From Bacteroidia bacterium (GTDB lineage Bacteria > Bacteroidota > Bacteroidia > SpSt-205), in the NCBI GenBank assembly GCA_025059535.1, contig JANXCX010000018.1, forward strand, positions 1 to 64,000: a stretch of 64,000 nucleotides of DNA, written 5' to 3'. The first letter of the stretch is position 1; each line of letters begins with the position of its first letter. The notes under the pieces are model-generated. The model was not told the origin of the DNA, made no database searches, and saw only the letters and a list, made by a program, of their open reading frames with translations. Of the stretch, positions 52,955 through 61,715 are shown piece after piece. A program made the position numbers and the translations under genes.

Positions 52955-53714
52955 CTTTTTTGAAGTTAGGCAGCATCTTAAGCCAGGCGACTTCCTGGGG
53001 GGTCAGGAAGCGCCATTTACCGCGCGGCACTCCCTTGCGGGTAATAGGCCCAAAAGCAATCCTATCCAGACTCTTCACCCTATACCCTACCGCTTCCATC
53101 ATGCGTCTTACAATATGCTTGCGGCCTAGGTGAAGGGTGATAATTAGGGTGTAGGGGTCCTCTAGGTAGGCTTCATCGGCCTGGGCTACCCCATCCTGCA
53201 AAGGAATGCCCCGTCGCAACCGCTCCAAAGCCTCTGGCGTAATAGGCTTCACCGTCGTTGCCCGGTAAGTGCGCGGTACCTGCGCGGCCGGATGCAAGAG
53301 CTTCTGCGCAAGCTCCCCATCGTTGGTAAGAAGTAAAATCCCCGTAGTATTTCGGTCTAAGCGGCCAACGGGATATAGGCGCACGGGGGGCGCCCCTTCC
53401 AGAAGGTCCATCACGGTCCGGCGGCCTTTCTCATCCCGAACGGTACAAAGCGTATTCTTGGGCTTATTTAGGAGGATATATACTGGCCGTTCAGGCTTTA
53501 TGGGACGACCTTTGTAGGTAACCGTATCTTTGCCCAGTTCCACCATGACCCAGGGCTCCCGCACAATCTGGCCATTTACCGCCACTTGACCATTCTGGAT
53601 AAGCTGGACAGCCTTTCGCCGGGAAGCTACCCCAGCTAAGCTCACATACCGTACCAGCCGCAGGCGCTCAGGCAAAGCCGTAAAGGCCGGAGGCTTTGAA
53701 GGCCTACTTGGCAT
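52935..53714 (-). CDS. rRNA pseudouridine synthase, RsuA/RluB family
   Basis: 259 residues. N-terminal S4 RNA-binding domain (RLVRYVSLAGVASRRKAVQLIQNGQVAVNG), then the catalytic domain with PVYILLNKPKNTLCTV and the catalytic Asp in VGRLDRNTTGILLLTNDGEL. Modifies uridine in 16S or 23S rRNA; RluB is the likelier subtype but cannot be separated here. First of a leftward set with queF. A weak box TAAATTCG (53729-53736) lies 14 nt upstream. Confidence 0.92.
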   Translation of the reverse strand: MPSRPSKPPAFTALPERLRLVRYVSLAGVASRRKAVQLIQNGQVAVNGQIVREPWVMVELGKDTVTYKGRPIKPERPVYILLNKPKNTLCTVRDEKGRRTVMDLLEGAPPVRLYPVGRLDRNTTGILLLTNDGELAQKLLHPAAQVPRTYRATTVKPITPEALERLRRGIPLQDGVAQADEAYLEDPYTLIITLHLGRKHIVRRMMEAVGYRVKSLDRIAFGPITRKGVPRGKWRFLTPQEVAWLKMLPNFKKDADTHR

Positions 53715-53757
53715 AGAGGCAGGGCCTACGAATTTAGTAAAATCTCAGATATTTGGG

Positions 53758-54648
53758 GTGTGGCGGACGTGGATCGGTCTCTCCATAGGTCTGTGGGCCT
53801 GCCAGCGCGCTCCTTCCTGGCTAGCAGAGGCGCCCCTGATAGGGCATCGGGTGCGAGATGATGCAGGACGAATAATTTACCTCTCGCAGCCCCCTCGGCG
53901 CGTAGGCCTAGCCACGCCCGAAGCTACTCCCCTATGGACCAGTCATCCCCTCCTCCAACGCTATCTCACCGTCGCCTGCGCGGGCGAAGGCGAAGACAGC
54001 CGGCGCTTCTTCCTTCCCTGCGAGGATACCCTCGCGCTAAGAGACGCTCTCACCCAAAGCCCCCTTGACTGGGTATGGGTGCCCGAAACTCTCCCTGGAC
54101 CACCCAAAGAAAAACAGTACATCTTTGCCCCGAAAACCCTCTGGCAGTGGCTGCAGCACCGCCAAGTTTTAGCCGAGATTTACGACCTTGCTGACCTCAG
54201 GCAAGAAACCGAAAGTCTTCAGACCGAAATCGCCCGCCTCACCCACCAAGCGCAGGCCGAACGCCTCTTTCGGGTATTGGTTGTAAGCAGTAAGGATTCA
54301 GGCTATGTACCCCCCTCTACTCATCCCATAAACGAACTGATAAAAATGGCTGGCGGTATCCCCCTACCACGTGAATCCCTTCAAATTATGGAGCGCCTGC
54401 CCCCCGAAGTCCTTATCCTTCCCGCTGGCAAAACAGACTTAGTAAATGCCCTCCTTTATCAGTATCCTCACCTATATATCTCGCCCGCTTTGCAGCACCA
54501 GCGAGTATTTGGCTTAGAGCGATGGATGATAGAGGAACCCATGCGGAATCCCATCGCCGTATTTCTAGGACTTCTAAAGATTATACACCCAGAGGTAGGT
54601 TCGCACTTAGCTGGTACGGCGCAGGAGGTAGAAAAGCCCACTGAGTAG
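53758..54648 (+). CDS. Lipoprotein solute-binding protein (TroA/BtuF type)
   Basis: 296 residues, GTG start. Lipobox LWAC (Cys15). RDDAGRIIYLSQPPRRVGLATPEATPLW is the typical N-terminal lobe of haem/siderophore/B12-binding proteins. WVWVPETL, an interlobe helix (LRQETESLQTEIARLTHQ), INELIKMAGG and LERWMIEEPMRNP follow. Ligand unknown. No ABC permease or ATPase lies beside it. A one-mismatch box GATATTTG (53748-53755) ends 2 nt before the GTG. Confidence 0.82.
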   Translation: MWRTWIGLSIGLWACQRAPSWLAEAPLIGHRVRDDAGRIIYLSQPPRRVGLATPEATPLWTSHPLLQRYLTVACAGEGEDSRRFFLPCEDTLALRDALTQSPLDWVWVPETLPGPPKEKQYIFAPKTLWQWLQHRQVLAEIYDLADLRQETESLQTEIARLTHQAQAERLFRVLVVSSKDSGYVPPSTHPINELIKMAGGIPLPRESLQIMERLPPEVLILPAGKTDLVNALLYQYPHLYISPALQHQRVFGLERWMIEEPMRNPIAVFLGLLKIIHPEVGSHLAGTAQEVEKPTE

Positions 54649-54819
54649 AAGACTCACAATCAGGCTCGTACCTAGCGGCAGGTAAATGCGGAAGTTATTG
54701 CGCTCAATAACTATGTCCCCTGGTAGTCGTGGAAGAGCGAAACCTTTGGTTTCCCATAGCCAAACGAAAAGGCCGATTCCTGCCAGGAGAAGGCCCGTAG
54801 TTAAGAGAAATTTACCCAT
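54607..54819 (-). CDS. DUF2905 family small membrane protein
   Basis: 70 residues, two membrane spans (about 4-22 and 47-65). The central LPGDIVIERNNFRIYLPLGTS is the DUF2905 signature. Function unknown. Its ATG shares a base with the stop of the upstream T9SS cargo gene (TAATG), and its 3' end overlaps the convergent binding-protein gene by 42 nt. Confidence 0.92.
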   Translation of the reverse strand: MGKFLLTTGLLLAGIGLFVWLWETKGFALPRLPGDIVIERNNFRIYLPLGTSLIVSLLLSGLFYLLRRTS

Positions 54820-55886
54820 TACTCGGAGTTCAGGAATACGAACCGCTGCCAGTTTTCTCGGCCTTCGTAAAAGAGTTGAAGATAATAAACTCCGCTAGGC
54901 AGCGTAGAGCTGAGTAGGATTTTGCCCTCTGGTGGGATTTCCCCTTCTCCGATCACTTGGCCGATCACATTGCGTAGGATGTAGCGAGCCCCTGGTAGAG
55001 GTATATAGAGCACGCCGCGGGTAGGATTAGGCTGGAGGGTGGGAAAAGTAAACGGCGCCGCCGTGGCTGTGGGAGAACGTGTAGAACGTAGCGTATCCTT
55101 GTATTGTACGAGCGTAGGAAAGAAGCGGTTCATCTGAAAGGTGCCTTGGACGCGCACCAGTGGGACCCCTTGCTCGCGTCCAAGCCATTCCAGAAGGGTA
55201 TAGCTGGTGTCCCGCCGTTGCATGGGGAGGCCATTGAAGAAGAGGGTGTCCCACTGGCGCACATCTTGCCTTAGACGCAGGCAAGAAAAAGTACCTAAAG
55301 GGGTGGTAACTGTCCCATAACCATCCACCTGGTGAATTCGGTAGCCACGCTGAGAGAGGGTAATTTGAGAGCCCCCCGGTGCGGCGAAATCAAACCGTAC
55401 CCAAAAGGTAGTACTATCCCGCCGGCCATACTGCATAGGCAAGACATAAACCTCATCGGGGTCTCTGTAGCAGGAAGTTATCGGAAGGCCATTTAGGGTA
55501 ACGCCAATGCCATTTACCGCAAACTCACTAGAGCTTTTTCGTAAAAACGCATATAAATCCCGTGCTTGAATCGTACCAGAGCCAGGTATTGAAAAAGAGC
55601 CTAAGCTATCGGCTAGCTTGAGTAGAAGAGCCTGAAAGCTGAGATTACCACAGTTGAAGATATACCGTGGCACTTCTGTAGGACGCTTCCATTCTACTCT
55701 CAGCTGGGTATCTGGGCTAAGTTGGGCGAAGTTCCACGAGTAGCCAGCCCCTGTAGCCAGGTAGTCCACCTGCAAGGTAGCGCGGGCTTGGCTAACTATG
55801 TGCTGCTCGCCTGCATTGGGCAGGTCAGCCTGAGTAAGCTGAAGCTGCGCCCACCCGAGCCCCAAGAAAAAGGCAAGTACCCACAT
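54819..55886 (-). CDS. Secreted protein with C-terminal T9SS sorting domain
   Basis: 355 residues from ATG 55886, which starts the signal peptide WVLAFFLGLGWAQ. The central part is beta-rich with paired Cys and no recognisable enzyme motif. The C-terminal ~70 residues are the Por-type sorting tail: LQPNPTRGVLYIPLPG, LRNVIGQVIGEGEI and LPSGVYYLQLFYEGRENWQRFVF. It is therefore cargo of the type IX system. A longer frame to 55958 is ignored: a box TACCTTTA (55895-55902) lies 8 nt before this ATG. Confidence 0.9.
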   Translation of the reverse strand: MWVLAFFLGLGWAQLQLTQADLPNAGEQHIVSQARATLQVDYLATGAGYSWNFAQLSPDTQLRVEWKRPTEVPRYIFNCGNLSFQALLLKLADSLGSFSIPGSGTIQARDLYAFLRKSSSEFAVNGIGVTLNGLPITSCYRDPDEVYVLPMQYGRRDSTTFWVRFDFAAPGGSQITLSQRGYRIHQVDGYGTVTTPLGTFSCLRLRQDVRQWDTLFFNGLPMQRRDTSYTLLEWLGREQGVPLVRVQGTFQMNRFFPTLVQYKDTLRSTRSPTATAAPFTFPTLQPNPTRGVLYIPLPGARYILRNVIGQVIGEGEIPPEGKILLSSTLPSGVYYLQLFYEGRENWQRFVFLNSE

Positions 55887-55894
55887 AAGTGGTT

Positions 55895-55902
55895 TAAAGG
55901 TA
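55895..55902 (-). promoter_or_regulatory. -7 box TACCTTTA for the T9SS cargo gene
   Basis: One mismatch to TAnnTTTG, 8 nt before the ATG at 55886. Confidence 0.5.
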
Positions 55903-55929
55903 CAAAAAATGGAGTATGTAGAAAAGTAA

Positions 55930-55955
55930 GGAGGGGCAGTAAGGTCTGCCCCTCC
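55930..55955 (-). terminator. Probable terminator hairpin after the small exported protein gene
   Basis: Perfect 10-bp stem GGAGGGGCAG/CTGCCCCTCC with a 6-nt loop. On the minus strand it is followed by TTACTTTTCT. It sits between the 55980 gene end and the next promoter. Confidence 0.7.
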
Positions 55956-55979
55956 CAAGACCCTGAGCGAAAGAGCCTC

Positions 55980-56192
55980 TCAACGTTCACAGAACCGGCT
56001 CCAGCGTCGGCACTTTCCGCCCCGTCCAAAGTACTGCTGCGCTAACTTAGCTCGGCTTCTTTTTTTGCGGGGATCCGCCGACACCACCGAGTAGGTCTCT
56101 GAATAAGTTTTTACCTCTGAAAAGCTGACCATCTTGGCTTCGGCCAGCGCTAGGCCCATCAGGGCCCCTACTATGACGCCTATCTTCCGCAT
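55980..56192 (-). CDS. Small exported basic protein, unknown
   Basis: 70 residues. A plausible signal peptide (RKIGVIVGALMGLALAEA) leaves a mature peptide of about 52 residues rich in Arg and Lys (DPRKKRSRAKLAQQYFGRGGKCRRWSRFCER) with two Cys near the end. No family recognised. A strong hairpin follows the stop codon, which supports a real transcript. No consensus -7 box is seen; it may be the last gene after tadA, 51 nt upstream. Confidence 0.55.
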   Translation of the reverse strand: MRKIGVIVGALMGLALAEAKMVSFSEVKTYSETYSVVSADPRKKRSRAKLAQQYFGRGGKCRRWSRFCER

Positions 56193-56243
56193 AACGCTAT
56201 TAATACGAAGAAAGCCTCTGAGGAGGTTGCATCGTCAGCTAGC

Positions 56244-56678
56244 CTAACGACGACTGCGGAAAAACTCTTGAAGTAGGTACTGAGCGGCTTCGGCCAATAG
56301 GCCCTGGCGGACGCGGGTCCGTGGATGAAGCAGAGCGGGCGTATAGCGGGTGAAGCCCTTTTGCGGGTCTGAAGCGCCATATACTAAACCTCCTATCTGG
56401 GCCCACCCCAAAGCCGCCGCACACATGGCGCAGGGCTCTAAAGTAACGTACAGGGTAGCGTGAGCTAAGTATTTGCTCTGAAGCGCCGTGCAGGCAGCTG
56501 TAAGGCAGAGCATCTCCGCATGGGCCGTCGGATCGCAGAGCTGCTCTGTACGATTGTGATCTCTAGCAATAATGCGCTCTTCCACCACTAAGACGGCGCC
56601 CACGGGCACTTCGCCTGAGGCCCGAGCCCGCTCAGCTTCCTCCAGGGCAAGTCGCATGTAATACTCATCGCCCTTCAT
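56244..56678 (-). CDS. tadA: tRNA adenosine(34) deaminase TadA-like
   Basis: 144 residues. Zinc and catalytic site HAEMLCLTAAC and PCAMCAAALGWA, plus VPVGAVLVVEERIIARDHN. It converts A34 to inosine in tRNA-Arg(ACG). Cytosine or guanine deaminases share the motifs, but length and N-terminal YYMRLALEEAERARASGEVPVGAV fit TadA. Its ATG overlaps the EamA transporter gene by 14 nt. Confidence 0.93.
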   Translation of the reverse strand: MKGDEYYMRLALEEAERARASGEVPVGAVLVVEERIIARDHNRTEQLCDPTAHAEMLCLTAACTALQSKYLAHATLYVTLEPCAMCAAALGWAQIGGLVYGASDPQKGFTRYTPALLHPRTRVRQGLLAEAAQYLLQEFFRSRR

Positions 56679-57594
56679 CGGTGAAAAGAAAAAGGCCCAC
56701 CGTTGTGAGAAGGGTGGCTGAAGCCAACTGCCAGGAAAGCGGCTCCTGACCCAAAGCCGCCGCCAGGATTAGAGTACCAATAGGCTGAAGGTTTATATAG
56801 AGGGCGGTTCGGGTAGGTGTCAGGTAGCGTAAGCCTAGACTTAAGAGAAGGTAGGCTACTACGGACATACCTACCACCAGATAGGCTAAGCTAGTCCAGG
56901 CAGCTACTGATAATGCCTCCCATTCTTGACGCCAGAGGCCTAAAAGAAGCGTAGGCAGGTGCAGGAAAGCCCCTAAAATCATCACAAGGGCTGTAGTGCC
57001 TAAAGGACCGATGGTCTGTACAACTGGGGGAGAAACTTGTAGGTACCAGGCCCAAAATCCCACGGCGGCCAGAATAGCCAGCCAACCCCATCCGTGGGCC
57101 GCATGCAGAAGATTGTGCCATAGCGCCAGCACTACGCCGGCATAGGCCGCTATCAGGCCAGCCACTTTCCGCCAGTGGAAGCGCTCGCGTCGAAATACCC
57201 ACACACCCAGCCCAAACACCACCGAAGGTGTAAGCGCATATATAAGAGCCGTCGTCGCAGCTGTAGTGTAGCGCAAGCCTGTATTGAAGAGAAACTGGTT
57301 GAAAAATATGCCCAGTAGGGCTAGCCGCCATAACTTTTGGCGCCAGATAGGTTCTAGCGCCGTCCAAGAAGTTGTAAAGGCTCCCCACCGCCTCAAAAAG
57401 GGGAGGAGTGTCAGGTAAATAAGTCCGCTAAGGACGGCCCGCAAACCCGTAAGGAAGAAAGGATCAAAATGCTGAGCGGCTTTTCGCCCAAAGACATAGC
57501 CCCCACATATGATTGCCGTCTGTCCTAAGAGAGCTAAATGGCCTTTCCAGGGCGCAAGCCGCTGCTTATCCTTTAGGAGCTGAGGCGATCGCAT
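56665..57594 (-). CDS. EamA/DMT superfamily transporter
   Basis: 309 residues with about ten membrane spans in two homologous halves. The N-terminal half begins LALLGQTAIICGGYVFGRKA and the second has LSLGLRYLTPTRTALYINLQPIGTLILAAALGQE, the EamA second-domain signature. Members export amino acids or metabolites; substrate cannot be inferred. ATG 57594 gives a compact N-terminus; ATG 57621 is an alternative. Overlaps the nuclease gene by 22 nt. Confidence 0.88.
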   Translation of the reverse strand: MRSPQLLKDKQRLAPWKGHLALLGQTAIICGGYVFGRKAAQHFDPFFLTGLRAVLSGLIYLTLLPFLRRWGAFTTSWTALEPIWRQKLWRLALLGIFFNQFLFNTGLRYTTAATTALIYALTPSVVFGLGVWVFRRERFHWRKVAGLIAAYAGVVLALWHNLLHAAHGWGWLAILAAVGFWAWYLQVSPPVVQTIGPLGTTALVMILGAFLHLPTLLLGLWRQEWEALSVAAWTSLAYLVVGMSVVAYLLLSLGLRYLTPTRTALYINLQPIGTLILAAALGQEPLSWQLASATLLTTVGLFLFTDEGR

Positions 57595-60194
57595 AGCAGG
57601 GCGTAGTCGCAGTAGGTACATAGCGTCCCGCGTGGGCGCATAGGGAAGGCTTCCATTCCTTGGGGCAGCTTAGCCTGAAGCCCCTCTACGAGGCCCTTCC
57701 AAAAGGCTAAAATTCGCTGCTCCCAGTCCGGCGGCAGTTCGGCGCGTACTACTTTTATATAGGGTGGATTTGGCTTCGCCTTTTTACGGCTGGGGCGCCA
57801 CCAGAGCGAAACGATCACCGCCTCCTCCACTTCTATCCGCCTCTGCCTCAGAAGCGCTAAGTACAAAAGTAGCTGCGCCCATGCCTCCTGCCAAAGAGAC
57901 AATTCCAGAAACCCTCCTTCCCTCCAAACCTCTAAGCCTTCTAAGGCTTCATCGATGAAATCTTTCAGATCTTCATCCCTTTTATTTTTTATAGGATCAG
58001 GCAGGGTGCTTTTGAAGTCTAAGAGAATCCATCGGCTGGAAGGCTGTTTTGAGCGCACTAAAAGATCAAGGCGCGCAGTAGCCTGAAATGGGTGGGAGAC
58101 TAGCCAGAGTTCAGGGAGAAGGTAGAAATCCTCTTTTTCGTTTTTCAGGTGATGCCAACGAAGCGCCTCTGTGAAGGAATCCTGCTCCATAGCGGGAATA
58201 GGCTTGAGAAGGGCATAGAAGGTATGAAGGATGGGCTGGCCTACCCCAGCTAAAAGCGGCCGGAGGAGAAGGCGACTCTGACGCGGCAGAAGCCTGCGCC
58301 ACCTTAACTTGTCCGACCTTATCGCAACCTCCAGATGGCCAATACGATAAAATAGACGCCGCGGACTGAGCCCATAGCCCAGCCGACGCAGCGTAAAGGC
58401 ATATGAAGCCCCTGGCAGGGAAGTAGCAGAGGCTTCAGAGGAGCGCTTTGGTCTCTGAAAAGCCTTTTCTAAAAGCAGATGGAGAAGCTGGCCTAGTCGG
58501 GCCGGTTCAGCATACGTCTGAGCGGGAAGAACCCTAGACCAATAATAGCGACGCGGACAGCTCATCAATTTGAGGCTTTCCGTGATGGAGAAGCTTGATT
58601 GGTTTTTTAGTGAGGCTATTTCCTGACCATTAGGCATCAAAGTAAGTGGTGCTGCGGGTGGGAAGACTACTTGCTTGCGTTCGGCAGCAGGGCGCGCCAG
58701 ATCTCGCACTTCGACTTTGAAAAGGTTTTTTATACCGATTTCTTCGGCATGAAGTAGGAGTTCTTCTATAGGCGTTTGAGAGGCTGGGCTGGCTTCTCGC
58801 CAGAGGTAAATCTCCTTACTGGCCCACAAAAGGAGGGAAAGGAGCTGCCAGGCGATGCGCTGGTGCTGCAAACGGCTGGCGAATTGCTGTCGCACCTTAG
58901 CTAGCCAGAAGGTGGGTCGTTCCCATTGGCCCAGTGGCTCGGCCGAGGGCAAAACTAGGAAGAGCTTATCATAAGCGCCGCCAGCCAGTTGGGCTAAACG
59001 CCCTATGAAAATCCTTACACTAGGCGAAAAGTCCGCCTTTGGGCTGCGGGCCTGCTGGAGAAGGTGGAGAAGGAGCCGCCAGTTTTCTGGACGATTCGGT
59101 GCAGCTTCCGTTGTAAAAAGTTTATAGAGGGCCTCGGCGTACTGCTCAAAAGGCGTAGGGTCAGCTGGCTTGAAAGGCGGCCATGTCCGACACTGGCCCT
59201 GAAGGCCAGCGGTAACAAAAGGACTGAGCTGCGCCCCAATCGTACTACCCTCCCAAAGGCTCTTCGGTGCGGGGGAAAGAGGTAGAGCCTCTCCTAAAAA
59301 TTGCCGAAGAAGCGGTTCATACATCGGCTCGCAAAGTACCCCTATAATGGCTGTCGGATTAGCCTTTGCGGCTTCCTGGATGGCTTGGGCAGCCCTTTCC
59401 ACGGCCTCCACAGGTGAAAAGACCCGATATAGAAAGGTAGGCTTAGGCTCATGAGGCAAGGGAACAGCCAGGTCGGTAGGTGCAATCCTATCGCCCCAGA
59501 TTTCTGGCAAGGCCTGCTTGAGGGGCCTTAGGTCCCATCCCCAAGCCGCTGCCCGGCGCGCCTGAGCCAACTTAAGAAGCTCCGTAAAGAGCGAATAGGT
59601 ATCATAGAGGTGAAGGAAAACCACCCCCTCCCAAGCCGCCTCCTCCTCAAGGAGCTGATGCAAAAGCGCCTCCGCGAAAGCTCGCTTGTTTCTTGAAAGA
59701 AAATCCGAGTATTTCTCTATATCTTTGGTAAAATTTTCCCAAAAATTCGTTTTCTTTTGGTCATAAGCAAGCGGCAAAAAAATAAAGCTCTCCCACTTGC
59801 GCACCTCCTGGGTATCGGGGGCATACCGAAGGATGAGCCGCATCTCGTGGGCCAGCTGCTTCCAGAATGTACTCGCTAAGCTGAACCGCGGGACACCCTT
59901 TAGGAGTTCCTCCCAATCTTTACCCAACTTTTGAGCCTCTTCCCAAATCAAGGGAAAGTCCGCTAGTTCTGATAGCTTAGAGCCAAAAGCCGCTTTAAAG
60001 GCCCGGTAAAGGTCTATGGGATCAGGGAGAGCTACCCCTTTCTGAATGCTGGCCCATGTATAGAGATCGTAAAACTCTATATTGGGCCAGTAGGCGCTAA
60101 GCGCTTGAGCTAAGAAAGGATCAGGCAAGAGATAGGTTTTCTTAGGCTGGACCTCTATGGCCTCCTGCAAGGGCGCAGGTAGGAGGGTATTCAT
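57573..60194 (-). CDS. AddB-like PD-(D/E)XK nuclease with Fe-S cysteine staple
   Basis: 873 residues. The N-terminal ~500 residues resemble the inactive helicase-like part of AddB/RexB. The C-terminal nuclease domain has FSITESLKLMSCPRRYYW (first Cys near 545), GQLLHLLLEKAF, the catalytic WILLDFKS (Asp near 725) and the closing cysteines C859-x2-C862-x5-C868, exactly the AddB iron-sulfur spacing. It is shorter than AddB of Bacillus (about 1160 aa). AddAB processes double-strand breaks; an AddA helicase gene is not nearby. Coupled to the coiled-coil gene by ATGA. Confidence 0.83.
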   Translation of the reverse strand: MNTLLPAPLQEAIEVQPKKTYLLPDPFLAQALSAYWPNIEFYDLYTWASIQKGVALPDPIDLYRAFKAAFGSKLSELADFPLIWEEAQKLGKDWEELLKGVPRFSLASTFWKQLAHEMRLILRYAPDTQEVRKWESFIFLPLAYDQKKTNFWENFTKDIEKYSDFLSRNKRAFAEALLHQLLEEEAAWEGVVFLHLYDTYSLFTELLKLAQARRAAAWGWDLRPLKQALPEIWGDRIAPTDLAVPLPHEPKPTFLYRVFSPVEAVERAAQAIQEAAKANPTAIIGVLCEPMYEPLLRQFLGEALPLSPAPKSLWEGSTIGAQLSPFVTAGLQGQCRTWPPFKPADPTPFEQYAEALYKLFTTEAAPNRPENWRLLLHLLQQARSPKADFSPSVRIFIGRLAQLAGGAYDKLFLVLPSAEPLGQWERPTFWLAKVRQQFASRLQHQRIAWQLLSLLLWASKEIYLWREASPASQTPIEELLLHAEEIGIKNLFKVEVRDLARPAAERKQVVFPPAAPLTLMPNGQEIASLKNQSSFSITESLKLMSCPRRYYWSRVLPAQTYAEPARLGQLLHLLLEKAFQRPKRSSEASATSLPGASYAFTLRRLGYGLSPRRLFYRIGHLEVAIRSDKLRWRRLLPRQSRLLLRPLLAGVGQPILHTFYALLKPIPAMEQDSFTEALRWHHLKNEKEDFYLLPELWLVSHPFQATARLDLLVRSKQPSSRWILLDFKSTLPDPIKNKRDEDLKDFIDEALEGLEVWREGGFLELSLWQEAWAQLLLYLALLRQRRIEVEEAVIVSLWWRPSRKKAKPNPPYIKVVRAELPPDWEQRILAFWKGLVEGLQAKLPQGMEAFPMRPRGTLCTYCDYALLCDRLSS

Positions 60195-61111
60195 CGCAGT
60201 TCAAATCGCCCGCGCCCAATCTCTATACCCTCGCAAAATACGGCTACCTGATAAGTGCCCTTGACCCATTCATGGTCGGGCGCCTTTTCATAGAGGCTAC
60301 AGACTTCTTGACGGGCTTTTTGATAATTGAAGGTCACTTTGGCCGAGAAGGGCTGCTCGGTATCCATGACGGTAAAGTAACCGCTCCCTTCGGTGGCCTT
60401 ACCGAAATTGGTAACTACCTTACCATTAGGATCGGATATCACGAGGTAGGCGGTACGCTCACCGGGCTCAGCGATTTCATTTTCTAGCACCGTGAAGCAA
60501 ATTTTTAGCCGGTGTAGCCGGCGCGCCCGAAAATCCGTATCCCAATCCTCTTTTCCATTATCTCTCACAAGGGCGAAGCGAAAATCGGTAGCCTTGAGGT
60601 AGGAGGCGGCTTTGACCTTGATTTCTAAACGCTCCTTTTCCTGAATAACCTGCTGGGTCTGCAGCTCTTTTTGCTGAATTTGCTTCTCCAATTCGGCCGC
60701 ACGTGCGCGCAATTGGGCATTTTCCTCCTGCAGCTTGCTAATGCGCCCCTGATACTCCTGAATATAATAGCTCATCTGTTCAAGCTTGAATCGCATTTCT
60801 TCGGCTTCCCGGGCTGATATCTTACCCTGCTCCTCGTACTTGCGCAGGCGCATGCGGGCTTGGGCTAATTCACGAGAGAGCTCATCTACCTTTTTAGATT
60901 TTTCGGCCAATTCTAAATCCTTGCGGTTAATCTCCGCCTCCATGGCCTTAATTTTTTCATTTAAGCTCTGAATCTCTGCCTCTAGCTCTAATTTCTCTTC
61001 GGTGAGCTGTATCCGTTGGCTTTCGGATTTACGCAGCTTCCAGTATAAGAAACCCGCTGTGGCTGAGATAACCACGAGAAGTAGGCCTAAGAGTAAGCCA
61101 GTGCGAAACAC
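60191..61111 (-). CDS. Membrane-anchored coiled-coil protein
   Basis: 306 residues, GTG start. One N-terminal membrane span (4-24, LLLGLLLVVISATAGFLYW) is followed by a long coiled coil (about 28-170; heptads rich in Glu, Lys, Gln) and a beta-rich C-terminal domain with DPNGKVVTNFG and VKGTYQVAVFCEGIEIGRGRFEL, which looks like a small Ig-like or C2-like fold. Function unknown. A perfect -7 box ends 4 nt before the GTG. Leads an operon with the AddB-like gene. Confidence 0.8.
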   Translation of the reverse strand: MFRTGLLLGLLLVVISATAGFLYWKLRKSESQRIQLTEEKLELEAEIQSLNEKIKAMEAEINRKDLELAEKSKKVDELSRELAQARMRLRKYEEQGKISAREAEEMRFKLEQMSYYIQEYQGRISKLQEENAQLRARAAELEKQIQQKELQTQQVIQEKERLEIKVKAASYLKATDFRFALVRDNGKEDWDTDFRARRLHRLKICFTVLENEIAEPGERTAYLVISDPNGKVVTNFGKATEGSGYFTVMDTEQPFSAKVTFNYQKARQEVCSLYEKAPDHEWVKGTYQVAVFCEGIEIGRGRFELR

Positions 61112-61115
61112 GGCA

Positions 61116-61123
61116 CAAAGTTA
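61116..61123 (-). promoter_or_regulatory. -7 box TAACTTTG for the coiled-coil/AddB-like operon
   Basis: Perfect consensus, TGCC, then GTG at 61111. A leaderless GTG start is predicted. Confidence 0.7.
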
Positions 61124-61149
61124 GGAAGCGGCTTTTTGTTTCTTAAGGT

Positions 61150-61692
61150 ATGGGCCTCGTCGTGCTTTCCTGTACCCACCGTCCAGCGAGCTATACCCGG
61201 CGTGTAGCTCTCTACTTATTGCGCCGTTTAGAAGCGCGTGGGGTAAGAGCACAATTCTTGGATTTTCAGTATCTACCGCGTGAGTTTTTATTTTCCGACC
61301 TTTTTGGCGCGCGTTCGGAGGAGTTTATGCCGTTTATAGAGGTGCTGTATGAGGCTACTAAATGGCTGTGGGTAGTGCCTGAGTATAATGGGAGCTATCC
61401 GGGTGTGGTGAAGGTGTTTATAGATGCGCTTCCGCGCGAGGTCTTTCGGGGGCGGTGGGCTGGGTTGGTGGGCCTATCGGACGGGCGATTCGGAAACCTG
61501 CGCGGCTTAGAACACCTGAATGGCGTACTGAATTACTGCGGCATGCAGGTATTACCCTACCGGGCCCATCTGATGTATATTAGCGAGCGGTGGCAGGAAA
61601 GCGAGGGGCGCCCTATCTCCGCTTACATCCAAGAGCTGGACCAGCTTTTGGATACCCTTCTTCAGGCCCCTGAGCTAGCTAAAGCAACCTAA
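61150..61692 (+). CDS. NAD(P)H-dependent FMN reductase family protein
   Basis: 180 residues with a flavodoxin-like fold: [21 protein letters not shown] (phosphate-binding loop region), [22 protein letters not shown] (the family's flavin-binding motif) and [19 protein letters not shown]. Reduces flavins or quinones with NAD(P)H in the cytoplasm. No clean -7 box; the closest run is GCTTTTTG about 11 nt upstream of the ATG. tRNA-Leu follows by 23 nt. Confidence 0.88.
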   Translation: MGLVVLSCTHRPASYTRRVALYLLRRLEARGVRAQFLDFQYLPREFLFSDLFGARSEEFMPFIEVLYEATKWLWVVPEYNGSYPGVVKVFIDALPREVFRGRWAGLVGLSDGRFGNLRGLEHLNGVLNYCGMQVLPYRAHLMYISERWQESEGRPISAYIQELDQLLDTLLQAPELAKAT

Positions 61693-61700
61693 ATATTTCT

Positions 61701-61708
61701 TAGCTTTG
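61701..61708 (+). promoter_or_regulatory. -7 box TAGCTTTG for tRNA-Leu
   Basis: Perfect consensus ending 7 nt before the mature tRNA 5' end. Because transcription must begin at or before 61716, it bounds the box-to-start distance to 7 nt or less. Confidence 0.7.
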
Positions 61709-61715
61709 CAGTGGG

